Shown here one piece after another: positions 1 to 7,142 of a DNA stretch of 19,380 bases; position 1 is the first letter of the stretch, and each line of letters starts with the position of its first letter. The translations under genes were made by a program, and so were the position numbers. The DNA is from Caldisericia bacterium (lineage in GTDB: Bacteria; Caldisericota; Caldisericia; UBA6126; JAGPKI01): the NCBI GenBank assembly GCA_018054005.1, contig JAGPKI010000014.1:1-19380 (forward strand), read 5' to 3'. The notes beneath the pieces are model-generated. The model saw only the letters and a program-made list of their open reading frames with translations, had not been told where the DNA came from and did no database searches.

Positions 1-170
1 TTACTAGACTTGATAGTAAGAACAAGGATATACTGGAGAGCGATGTAGTTAATGCAGAGAAGTTAAGGAAGAGATGGCCACAGTATATAGAGTATATGGG
101 TGGAAGAGATCCATTCTTTAATGATAATTTATCGTATGCACATGAAGATTTTAGAATAAGGATAAAGTAA
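1..170 (+). CDS. C-terminal fragment of a probable GT2 glycosyltransferase (5' end outside window)
   Basis: The frame beginning at base 3 is open to the TAA at 168-170 and encodes 55 residues of a protein that starts upstream of the window. The tail contains GGRDPFFNDNLSYAHEDFRI. This resembles the 'DPYYNPNLS...DF' segment that commonly closes large bacterial family 2 glycosyltransferases acting on O-antigen or rhamnan-type glycans. The catalytic domain is not visible, so the assignment rests on this tail and on the neighbouring glycan genes. The stop codon lies 4 bp from the stop of the convergent membrane-protein gene, and both stops fall in one inverted repeat. Confidence 0.6.
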   Translation, partial: TRLDSKNKDILESDVVNAEKLRKRWPQYIEYMGGRDPFFNDNLSYAHEDFRIRIK

Positions 171-180
171 GACCTTATTC
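154..180. terminator. Possible bidirectional terminator hairpin between convergent genes
   Basis: GAATAAGG (154-161) and CCTTATTC (173-180) form a perfect 8-bp inverted repeat with an 11-nt loop. The repeat holds the TAA stops of both convergent genes (168-170 on plus, 175-177 on minus). Neither side has a clean T-run, and the stem is AT-rich, so this is a weak or unproven terminator. The position between two convergent stops is the main argument for function. Confidence 0.35.
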
Positions 181-2121
181 CCTGTCATATATTTTGATTC
201 CATATAGTGGAAAATCTTTTTTAAGTTTTACACAAGAATAAGAAGATAGATCTTTATATGTGATAATGTACTTTACATTAAGCTCTTGCCATTTTTCATT
301 ACAAGGGCTGATATTAATTTCCAAAGCATCAGGGTAAAGTAAGCGGATGTATTCTTCGCCATCTTCATACTCCGATATATTAATATGTGCGTATCTATTG
401 TAAACATCCATATATTTTCCATCTTCATCCAGCACATTCCATATTTTAAATTGAGGATAGAAGTGTATTCCGTTTATAATACTTGCGTTATTAGCCAATG
501 CGTATTGGGCAAGGTAGTTATTATCATATGCAATCCATTTTGAATCATCTTGTTCACTTACTTCTCGGATATATTTTGCCAAATCAGTATTTATTAGTAT
601 ATCCAATCCTTTGTACAAAGGATTAATAAAGGCAGTTGATGCTAAGCTAAAACACAAAAATGCAATCATAAAAACTTTAGGAAATCCTTTAAGCAATAAA
701 TAAACCAAGCATACTGAAAAAACAGTAGCTAACAAGATTTTCCCATTAAAACTCACTAGGGTAGGTGATCTGAAAAAATCAGGAGAAATATTGTATAGGT
801 TCTTTCCTACTTTGAATGTTAAGAAACCATATCCTAAAGAAAGGACAGCTATCATCACTTTATCCACCAGTGACCCATTCGATTTGTATATCTTGTGCCT
901 TGATAGAACATAAAACATAAGTATGTAACTTCCATAGCCCAAGCCGATAAATGACCTCGTGGGAGGAATAAGGTACAGGAAGGAATACTTCGATATGAAA
1001 TCTGGAAGTGGTACAAATAACCAAATCATAAAGAACATAATTACAAAAGATAGGCATATCGCAATCCAATCCATTTTCTTATTCGATTTTTTTAACTGTA
1101 TATTTTTGTAAATTACCCAAATGATGATAGGAGGAAATAAAAGAAAAAAGTTAGAAGATTCACTTTGATTTCCAAAAGGAGCAGAATTTGAGTCTTTTTG
1201 CAATAGAATATTGTAAAATCCATCAAACAATTGATTAAAATCACCGCCTCCTGCACTAATAAATCTTGTCCCTGGATACACCGTATTCATAGTAATATTA
1301 ATCACATCCTCAAACTGTAAATAGTAAAGTACTAATATTGCCAATGATAGGATAACAGCAGAAACCAATACTGGAATAAGAGTTTTTAACCTCTTTTTTA
1401 TGTTTTTCCAATCAGAAATTACAAAACCAACAGCTATTGCAATCGCTATATATGCCATTGCAACTTGAAAAGGAGGGTAGAGGAGCAGGGCAAAAGCAAC
1501 AATGGAGTATGATAACCCTAATCCATACAAAACAGCCTTCAATTTTGTATCGGAAGTAAGAACTTTGAGAAAGAAGAATATTCCAAATGATAGCCATGTT
1601 ATCATCGTTACCTGATTCCACCATTGAAAAAATGGCACAAACAAAAATATTAAAGATCCAATTATTGATAGGAAAAGATTCTTTTTTGTAATTACCAAAA
1701 GTAACAAATATGTCGATACGAGAAGGAGAACAAAATCAGCCCACCAAGCAAAGCTATATGTGAAGTTTGTATCATTAGAAAAATAGAAAGGGACATATGA
1801 TGGTCTAAAAATTGCAAAAAAATTCCTTGATGGAAGATTTTGCGTTCCTAAATTAGCACCTTCCCCCATATCAGTATTAACAACTTTTTCATTATTTATA
1901 TCTTGAGAAACAATGGTTGGAATTACTACCAAGTACTGATCGCTCCTTATGGCTCTTGGTGTACCAATCAATACATTTGGATCATCAGAAATAGATTTAG
2001 ATAATGGTATGTTGTACATACCAACTGAAGAACCATTTAAATTAAGAAATGAAAATATTAGCAGGAACAAGATTAACACAATTGGATATATCCAGTATTT
2101 TACAATATTCATATTATGCAT
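175..2121 (-). CDS. Large polytopic membrane protein, GT-C-like (DUF7657-type)
   Basis: The protein has about 648 residues and many hydrophobic helices, with a short N-terminal membrane anchor. An extracytoplasmic segment follows that contains GTPRAIRSDQYLVVIP. The pattern G-x-P-R-x-I-R-S-D-[EQ] is typical of large bacterial membrane proteins annotated DUF7657 or GT-C-like. A soluble C-terminal domain of about 130 residues ends the protein. By analogy with GT-C proteins it may transfer a sugar from a lipid-linked donor outside the membrane or act on the assembled glycan; its substrate cannot be told from the sequence. The frame is open further upstream through two TTG codons. I chose the ATG at 2121 because TATGAT ends 8 nt before it, which fits a leaderless transcript; ATG 2112 is the alternative. 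It is divergent from the GT2 at 2191. Confidence 0.75.
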   Translation of the reverse strand: MHNMNIVKYWIYPIVLILFLLIFSFLNLNGSSVGMYNIPLSKSISDDPNVLIGTPRAIRSDQYLVVIPTIVSQDINNEKVVNTDMGEGANLGTQNLPSRNFFAIFRPSYVPFYFSNDTNFTYSFAWWADFVLLLVSTYLLLLVITKKNLFLSIIGSLIFLFVPFFQWWNQVTMITWLSFGIFFFLKVLTSDTKLKAVLYGLGLSYSIVAFALLLYPPFQVAMAYIAIAIAVGFVISDWKNIKKRLKTLIPVLVSAVILSLAILVLYYLQFEDVINITMNTVYPGTRFISAGGGDFNQLFDGFYNILLQKDSNSAPFGNQSESSNFFLLFPPIIIWVIYKNIQLKKSNKKMDWIAICLSFVIMFFMIWLFVPLPDFISKYSFLYLIPPTRSFIGLGYGSYILMFYVLSRHKIYKSNGSLVDKVMIAVLSLGYGFLTFKVGKNLYNISPDFFRSPTLVSFNGKILLATVFSVCLVYLLLKGFPKVFMIAFLCFSLASTAFINPLYKGLDILINTDLAKYIREVSEQDDSKWIAYDNNYLAQYALANNASIINGIHFYPQFKIWNVLDEDGKYMDVYNRYAHINISEYEDGEEYIRLLYPDALEINISPCNEKWQELNVKYIITYKDLSSYSCVKLKKDFPLYGIKIYDRE

Positions 2122-2129
2122 ATACAACA

Positions 2130-2135
2130 ATCATA
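2130..2135 (-). promoter_or_regulatory. -10 box TATGAT, 8 nt before the ATG at 2121
   Basis: On the minus strand TATGAT is followed by 8 nt and then ATG. Transcription would begin at or next to the start codon, giving a leaderless mRNA. No ribosome binding site is visible. The same geometry is seen at other operon heads in the window, which is why I take it seriously despite the lack of a clear -35 box. Confidence 0.45.
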
Positions 2136-2172
2136 AGGTATCGATTTTATTATCACATATTTTTAAGGATTA

Positions 2173-2181
2173 TGGTAATAT
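2173..2181 (+). promoter_or_regulatory. Extended -10 box TGGTAATAT, 9 nt before the ATG at 2191
   Basis: TGG followed by TAATAT fits the TGn extended -10 pattern. Nine bases separate it from ATG, so the mRNA would be leaderless or nearly so. No Shine-Dalgarno sequence lies in the correct window. The 13-mer TTATGGTAATATT containing it recurs at 4052-4064. Confidence 0.5.
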
Positions 2182-2190
2182 TTATCTAAT

Positions 2191-3000
2191 ATGAAGGTAT
2201 CTATAATAACAACAAACTACAATACAGATAAATACTTAGAACAAACAATAAAAAGTGTTTTAAGTCAAAAAGGAGATTTTGAGTTAGAGTATATCATCAC
2301 AGATGGCGGTTCTAGTGATAATAGCCTAGATATTATAAAAAAATATGATAAAGAAGTAAGAAGTGGAAAATGGGGTAAAAATGTTGAGTTCAAATACTTA
2401 TCTGAAAAGGATAAAGGACAATCAGATGGTATAAACAAAGGACTTAAAATTGCTACTGGAGATATAGTTTCATTTCTTAATGCTGACGATCTTTATATTG
2501 AAGATACATTGAAAATAGTAACCGAATATTTCAAAGCACATACTGATTGTATGTGGCTAACTGGGTACTGTAGAATCATAGATGAAAATGGGAAAGAAAT
2601 CAGAAAATATATTACAAACTATAAAAATAGGAAATTAAGAAACTTTAGTCTTAAGAAATTACTAATTGAAAATCCAATCTCACAGCCTGCAACATTTTGG
2701 AAGAGAGATTTACATAAAGAATTTGGTTATATTGATGAAAGCCTTCATTATGCTATGGATCAAGATTTATGGGCTAGGTTTGCAAGTAAATATAAGCTAC
2801 ACCTAATTCCAAAATATTTGGCTGAATTTAGATTCACATCTGAAACAAAAACTGGATCTAGTATTGAAAAAACATTAAAAGAATCCCAATATATTGCTAA
2901 AAGATACACAGACAGCAAGTCACTGCTATTTCTTCAATCTATTAGTAATTTTAAAAGAATAATTAACTACAAATATTTTTCAAAAATCTTCAGAAACTAA
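2191..3000 (+). CDS. Family 2 glycosyltransferase (WcaA-type)
   Basis: This 269-residue protein has a GT-A nucleotide-binding domain from residue 1. The N-terminal strand SIITTNYN is followed by ITDGGSSDNS (Asp38), the metal-binding region FLNADD (Asp99, Asp100), and ISQPATFWKRDLH ahead of YAMDQDLW with the acidic catalytic-loop residues. It has no membrane helices, so it should be a cytoplasmic enzyme that adds one sugar from a nucleotide donor to the lipid-linked glycan. The C-terminus is basic and may touch the membrane. It is a single-gene transcript from its own promoter. Its last 11 bases overlap the convergent DUF2304 gene. Donor and acceptor cannot be predicted. Confidence 0.85.
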   Translation: MKVSIITTNYNTDKYLEQTIKSVLSQKGDFELEYIITDGGSSDNSLDIIKKYDKEVRSGKWGKNVEFKYLSEKDKGQSDGINKGLKIATGDIVSFLNADDLYIEDTLKIVTEYFKAHTDCMWLTGYCRIIDENGKEIRKYITNYKNRKLRNFSLKKLLIENPISQPATFWKRDLHKEFGYIDESLHYAMDQDLWARFASKYKLHLIPKYLAEFRFTSETKTGSSIEKTLKESQYIAKRYTDSKSLLFLQSISNFKRIINYKYFSKIFRN

Positions 3001-3319
3001 TACTTTTTTTTGCTATTTCCCTAACAACCTTAGTTATTTCTTTTTCTAGTTTATCCATTCTTTCCACTTGTTTAAAGTTGAAATAGAAGAGCAATACAAT
3101 AGATAGATATACCAAAACATCTATACCTCTTCCAACACCGAATATACTACCCATACTATCCATTATCTCTTTTGGCAACCATATGATTACTAATGCTATT
3201 CCCCAAAATAGCACCCAGAACATTATTCTAGTTAAAGAGGCTCTATCTTTTAATATTTTTCGTATTAATTGGGAAAAGATTATTAATATTATTATTGTAG
3301 CTATTATTTGTATTACCAT
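2990..3319 (-). CDS. DUF2304 family small membrane protein
   Basis: This 109-residue protein has three predicted membrane helices (about residues 2-18, 33-50 and 68-85), then a charged C-terminal helix rich in Lys and Glu. The motif GVGRGIDVLVY near residues 61-71 is characteristic of DUF2304. Members of this family often sit beside polyprenyl-phosphate glycosyltransferases, as here, and probably help place that enzyme or its lipid product at the membrane; this role is inferred. Its ATG overlaps the upstream TAA as TAATG, so translation is probably coupled. It ends in TGA, which shows that TGA is a stop in this genome. The 3' end overlaps the convergent GT2 gene by 11 bp. Confidence 0.85.
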   Translation of the reverse strand: MVIQIIATIIILIIFSQLIRKILKDRASLTRIMFWVLFWGIALVIIWLPKEIMDSMGSIFGVGRGIDVLVYLSIVLLFYFNFKQVERMDKLEKEITKVVREIAKKSISF

Positions 3320-4002
3320 TATCCTCTTATTTTAGAACTTATTAACTTATATGCAATGTTTATGCTATTAGATATACTCTGTCCCTTAGACATTGAGTAT
3401 TTTGTATATCGTATTGTTACAGGAACTTCTGTATATTTAAGATTCAATATCTTTATCTTATCTAATATCTCTGAAGCATGTTCAAACCTATCATGTTGAA
3501 TATTTAGTTTCTTAGCAGTATCAGCAGTCATTACCCTTATACCATTGTGTACATCTGTCAACCATATATGTGAGAATAGGAATGTAAAAAGTATTCCACC
3601 TTTAAGAAGTATTCTCTTTTTTAATGGAATCTTATTCTTCTTTAAGAATCTAGAACCTAACACAATATCATAATTTCCATCTACTAATGTATTTAACATT
3701 GGTTGTATATCCTTAGGATCATGCTGGCCATCTGAATCAAAATGTACTATGTATTTAGCTCCTTTATCTATTGCTATTTCCATTGCTGTTTGTAATGCTG
3801 CTCCTTGTCCTCTGTTTATTATATGTTTAACTATTATTGCATTAGTACTGTTTTTTACTAATTCATATCCATTATCTTTACTACCATCATCTACAACTAC
3901 TATATTGTAATATCCTTGATCATTGAGAGATTTAATTACCTTAAGTATCATTTTCTCTTCATTGTAGAGAGGAATTGTTATATATACTTGAGAAGCATTC
4001 AT
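3319..4002 (-). CDS. Polyprenyl-phosphate (dolichol-phosphate mannose synthase-like) GT2
   Basis: This is a GT-A enzyme with ITIPLYNEE at the N-terminus, VVVDDGSKDN for nucleotide binding, HFDSDGQHDP as the DxD metal site, and GSRF followed by DVHNGIRVM. The order matches DPM1-type enzymes, which load a sugar onto polyprenyl phosphate at the cytoplasmic face. It lacks C-terminal membrane helices; the DUF2304 partner encoded directly after it may supply the membrane function. An upstream in-frame ATG at 4020 would add six residues and has AGGTGA 7 nt before it. I prefer 4002 because TATAAT ends 9 nt before it, which would place the 4020 codon upstream of the transcript start. The choice is uncertain. 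Confidence 0.85.
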   Translation of the reverse strand: MNASQVYITIPLYNEEKMILKVIKSLNDQGYYNIVVVDDGSKDNGYELVKNSTNAIIVKHIINRGQGAALQTAMEIAIDKGAKYIVHFDSDGQHDPKDIQPMLNTLVDGNYDIVLGSRFLKKNKIPLKKRILLKGGILFTFLFSHIWLTDVHNGIRVMTADTAKKLNIQHDRFEHASEILDKIKILNLKYTEVPVTIRYTKYSMSKGQSISNSINIAYKLISSKIRG

Positions 4003-4011
4003 AATTGCCCA

Positions 4012-4017
4012 ATTATA
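4012..4017 (-). promoter_or_regulatory. -10 box TATAAT, 9 nt before the ATG at 4002
   Basis: A perfect TATAAT on the minus strand lies 9 nt from ATG 4002. It fits the leaderless spacing seen at 2191 and 15984. It decides between two candidate starts for the GT2 gene, because an mRNA beginning near 4003 could not use the ATG at 4020. Confidence 0.45.
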
Positions 4018-4054
4018 CATTAATAATTCACCTAGTGGAATTAATGTACTTTTA

Positions 4055-4063
4055 TGGTAATAT
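4055..4063 (+). promoter_or_regulatory. Extended -10 box TGGTAATAT of the gmd operon
   Basis: This is identical to the box at 2173-2181 within a shared 13-mer. Here 27 nt lie between the box and the gmd ATG, predicting a leader of about 20 nt without an evident Shine-Dalgarno sequence. It probably drives the six-gene operon 4091-11626. It faces the promoter of the GT2/DUF2304 pair across about 40 bp. Confidence 0.4.
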
Positions 4064-4090
4064 TACTAAGATAATTTTAAGAATCTTTCT

Positions 4091-5149
4091 ATGGAAAAGA
4101 AACCAAAAGCCCTAATAACTGGGATTACTGGGCAGGACGGCTCTTATTTAGCTGAATTTCTTTTAAGCAAGGGATATGATGTACACGGCCTTATTAGAAG
4201 ATCAAGTAGCTTCAATACTTGGAGAATTGATCATCTATATAAAGATGTTCATCAGCCAGATGGATTTCATCTTCATTATGGAGATTTAACTGATAGTGTC
4301 AGTATTATTAGCTTAGTAAAAGAGATACAACCTGATGAAATATATAATTTGGCAGCTCAAAGTCATGTAAAAGTGAGTTTTGAAACTCCAGAATATACCG
4401 CAAATGCCGACGGTCTTGGTATCTTAAGAATATTAGAAGCTATTAGATTACTTGGAATGATAGATAAAATAAAACTGTACCAAGCCTCTACTTCTGAACT
4501 ATTTGGATTAGTTCAAGAAACGCCTCAGACAGAAAAAACTCCATTTTATCCACGAAGTCCATACGGGGTAGCAAAACTGTACGCTTACTGGATGGTAAAA
4601 AATTATAGGGAAGCATATGATATGTTTGCTTGTAATGGAATTCTTTTTAATCACGAATCTCCCAGAAGAGGGCAGACATTTGTAACTAGAAAAATTACAA
4701 TGGCTTTATGCAATATAAAAATGGGAAAGCAGGAAAAATTATACCTTGGCAATATGGATGCTAAAAGAGATTGGGGATATGCAAAAGAATATGTTGAAAG
4801 TATGTGGCTTATGCTCCAGCAAGATAAACCAGATGACTATGTAGTAGCCACTGGAGAAACACATACTGTACGAGAATTTGTAGAGGAGTCATGCAAAGTA
4901 TTGGATATGGATATCGAGTGGAAAGGAAAAGGTGTTGATGAAAAAGGTATCGATAAGAAAACAGGAAAAACCATTATTGAGATAGATCCTATGTATTTCA
5001 GACCTACAGAAGTTGAATTATTGCTTGGAGATGCTACTAAGGCCAAGAAGAAGCTAGGTTGGGAACCAAAAACAAAATTTAAGGATCTTGTAAAAATTAT
5101 GGTTGAGTCTGACTTAGAATTAATTAAAAGCAATAGGACAATTTACTAA
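4091..5149 (+). CDS. gmd: GDP-mannose 4,6-dehydratase
   Basis: This 352-residue extended SDR is full length for the family. It converts GDP-D-mannose to GDP-4-keto-6-deoxy-D-mannose in the cytoplasm. The NADP-binding motif ITGITGQDGSYLAEFLL starts near residue 9 (Gly11, Gly14, Gly17). The catalytic set is Thr134 and Glu136 in ASTSELFG, plus Tyr158 and Lys162 in SPYGVAK. NHESPRRGQTFVTRK, which contacts the GDP-sugar, and MDAKRDWGYAKEYV are also typical. It is the first gene of a tight operon, with 20 bp to the ColD-like gene that would use its product. No GDP-mannose supply genes (manB, manC) are in the window. Confidence 0.96.
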   Translation: MEKKPKALITGITGQDGSYLAEFLLSKGYDVHGLIRRSSSFNTWRIDHLYKDVHQPDGFHLHYGDLTDSVSIISLVKEIQPDEIYNLAAQSHVKVSFETPEYTANADGLGILRILEAIRLLGMIDKIKLYQASTSELFGLVQETPQTEKTPFYPRSPYGVAKLYAYWMVKNYREAYDMFACNGILFNHESPRRGQTFVTRKITMALCNIKMGKQEKLYLGNMDAKRDWGYAKEYVESMWLMLQQDKPDDYVVATGETHTVREFVEESCKVLDMDIEWKGKGVDEKGIDKKTGKTIIEIDPMYFRPTEVELLLGDATKAKKKLGWEPKTKFKDLVKIMVESDLELIKSNRTIY

Positions 5150-5169
5150 ATTAAGCAAAATTACTAAAT

Positions 5170-6345
5170 ATGGATAGGATTCCTTTAATTAAGTCTACTT
5201 TCTACCACGAAAAGGAAACAAAGGAAAAATTATGCAAATTCATAATGGGAGCCGATTTTCTCAGTATGCGTGAGGAATGTGCAAAATATGAAAAAGCTTT
5301 TGCTTCAAAACAGGAAAGAAAGTATGGTGTATATGTTACAAATGGCAGTTCCGCAAATCTTCTACTGATTCAAGCCCTAATAAATATGGGTAAGCTTAAA
5401 AAGGGAGATAAGGTTTTTGTTTCTGATTTGACTTGGCCAACTAATGTTATGCCACTAATTCAGCTTGGTTTAGTACCAGTATTCCTTGATGTAGAGTTAG
5501 AAACCCTTAATGTTTCCAGCAAAATAGTGAAAGAAGCATACAAGAAATTTCCAGATACCAAATGTCTTTTCATAACTAATGCCTTAGGCTTCTGCTCTGA
5601 CATTGATTTAATAGAACAATTTTGTAATGAAAATAATATTATCTTCATAGAAGATAACTGTGAGTCTCTAGGATCTGTATACAAAGGGCGAAAGCTTGGT
5701 AACTTTGGACTATCTTCTACATTTTCTTTTTTTGTAGGACACCATCTCTCAACTGTAGAGGGAGGTATGGTATGCACGGATGACGAAGAATTATATGAGA
5801 ATTTAAAGATGTCTAGGTCACATGGCTGGACAAGAAATAATGCTCCGTGGTTTAAGGAAAAAATGAAAAAAGAAAATGATGTAGATGACTTCTATGATAT
5901 TTACACTTTTTACAATCTTGCATACAACATTAGACCAACAGAAATAAATGGGTTTCTAGGCAATACTCAGATTCAATATTGGGATGAGATTGTTTCAAAA
6001 AGGGAAGAAAATTTCAAAATATTTAATGATGCCATTAACAAGAATGAGCATATATTTAGTTTGAATGTTGGGCATATGGATATTGTTTCTAATTTCGGAA
6101 TGCCTCTGGTATTTATGAGTAAAGAACTATTTGAAGAATACAAAAAGAACTTTACTGATGCTAATGTTGAAATTAGACCAATTATAGCCGGAAATATTGC
6201 AAAACAACCTTTCTTAAAAGGACAAACATACCTACAAACAGATTTACATACAACGGAATACATAGCTGACAAAGGGTTCTACTTTGGAAATAATCCAGAA
6301 ATGAATAAAGAGGATATTGACAGAATTATAAAGCTATTAAGTTAA
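5170..6345 (+). CDS. colD: GDP-4-keto-6-deoxy-D-mannose 3-dehydratase (ColD-type, PLP with His in place of Lys)
   Basis: This 391-residue protein has the fold of DegT/DnrJ/EryC1/StrS sugar aminotransferases. In those enzymes the PLP-linked Lys lies in a segment like FFGNKTITTGEGGM. Here the segment is FFVGHHLSTVEGGM, so His191 stands where Lys is expected. That swap is the hallmark of E. coli ColD, which removes the C3 hydroxyl of GDP-4-keto-6-deoxymannose with PLP and glutamate and cannot form the usual internal aldimine. TNGSSANLL near residue 57 and IEDNCESLGS near 160 fit the PLP phosphate- and ring-binding sites. It lies directly behind gmd, its substrate source. A GDP-perosamine aminotransferase is the alternative, but the missing Lys argues against it. 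Confidence 0.9.
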   Translation: MDRIPLIKSTFYHEKETKEKLCKFIMGADFLSMREECAKYEKAFASKQERKYGVYVTNGSSANLLLIQALINMGKLKKGDKVFVSDLTWPTNVMPLIQLGLVPVFLDVELETLNVSSKIVKEAYKKFPDTKCLFITNALGFCSDIDLIEQFCNENNIIFIEDNCESLGSVYKGRKLGNFGLSSTFSFFVGHHLSTVEGGMVCTDDEELYENLKMSRSHGWTRNNAPWFKEKMKKENDVDDFYDIYTFYNLAYNIRPTEINGFLGNTQIQYWDEIVSKREENFKIFNDAINKNEHIFSLNVGHMDIVSNFGMPLVFMSKELFEEYKKNFTDANVEIRPIIAGNIAKQPFLKGQTYLQTDLHTTEYIADKGFYFGNNPEMNKEDIDRIIKLLS

Positions 6346-6356
6346 ACAAAGATTAA

Positions 6357-7142
6357 ATGCTTGTAGGAGTTACAGGAGCCAATGGCGTCCTAGGAAAAAT
6401 CATAACTAAGAAGCTATCTGCCCTAGGCTATGAATATGTCCCATTTTCTGGAGATATTAGAAATATCAATGATGTTGCAAATTGGGTTGATAATAATAAT
6501 TTTGATTCAGTTATTCACCTAGCTGCAATAGTTCCACCTTCAGAAGTTAAAAATGATTTAATTAAGGCATTTGAAGTTAACTGCATCGGAACAAAGAACT
6601 TAGTAGATGCTTTGAATGCTAAATCACAGAAACCATGGCTTTTTTACGCAAGTACTTGTCATGTATATAAATCTAGTAATAAGCCGTTATCTGAAGATGA
6701 CCCAATTGAACCAATTTCGGAGTATGGATTAACCAAATATGCAGGGGAAGTGTTAATAAGAAAGAATTATGATAATGCCTGTATAGGAAGAATCTTTAGC
6801 ATATACCATAAGACACAAAAACCCCCATTTCTGTACCCAACTATGTTACAAAGATTACAAAATGAGGATCTTACAAAAGAATTTGAGTTGTATGGAGCTG
6901 AAAGTATAAGAGATTTTTCAAATGCAGAAGATGTAGCTGATATAATCATAAAATTAATGGAAAGAAAAGTGGTCGGTACATATAATATAGCCTCTGGGAA
7001 TGGAGTTAAAATTAGAGATTTTGTACAAAGTCTTACTGATATTCCATTAAAAATAAAAGATATGGGTGGACAGGATACACTTGTCGCTGATGTAAACAAA
7101 TTAAATAAATTACTAAACAATGAAAAAGAAGAACATAAGTAA
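6357..7142 (+). CDS. NAD(P)-dependent sugar reductase/epimerase (SDR), probable last step to a GDP-3,6-dideoxyhexose
   Basis: This 261-residue extended SDR starts with the nucleotide-binding motif GVTGANGVLGK (Gly7, Gly10, Gly13). The active site has AST at residues 98-100 and Tyr123/Lys127 in SEYGLTK. Cys101 directly follows the Ser-Thr pair, near the place of the catalytic Cys in GDP-fucose synthase (SSC), so C5 epimerisation with C4 reduction is possible. The second fucose-synthase residue, His179, has no clear match. Context behind gmd and the ColD-like gene suggests it reduces GDP-4-keto-3,6-dideoxymannose, as ColC does, giving colitose or a related dideoxyhexose. It is shorter than ColC as I recall it, so I give no symbol. 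Its end overlaps the next gene by 23 bp. Confidence 0.8.
   Translation: MLVGVTGANGVLGKIITKKLSALGYEYVPFSGDIRNINDVANWVDNNNFDSVIHLAAIVPPSEVKNDLIKAFEVNCIGTKNLVDALNAKSQKPWLFYASTCHVYKSSNKPLSEDDPIEPISEYGLTKYAGEVLIRKNYDNACIGRIFSIYHKTQKPPFLYPTMLQRLQNEDLTKEFELYGAESIRDFSNAEDVADIIIKLMERKVVGTYNIASGNGVKIRDFVQSLTDIPLKIKDMGGQDTLVADVNKLNKLLNNEKEEHK

Noticed and set aside
2122..2130. TTG at 2130 as the start of the 175-2121 membrane protein
   Set aside because: ATG codons at 2121 and 2112 follow at once, and the -10 box covers 2130-2135, so a transcript from it could not include the TTG.
2970..3015. A-run/T-run inverted repeat near the convergent ends at 3000, as a terminator
   Set aside because: The paired A and T runs leave no loop of usable size and lie inside coding sequence of the GT2 gene; they reflect base composition.
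4003..4033. ATG at 4020 with AGGTGA 7 nt upstream as the start of the DPM-type GT2
   Set aside because: The spacing is good, but Shine-Dalgarno sequences are otherwise absent and the TATAAT at 4012-4017 would start the mRNA after this codon. Kept only as an alternative.
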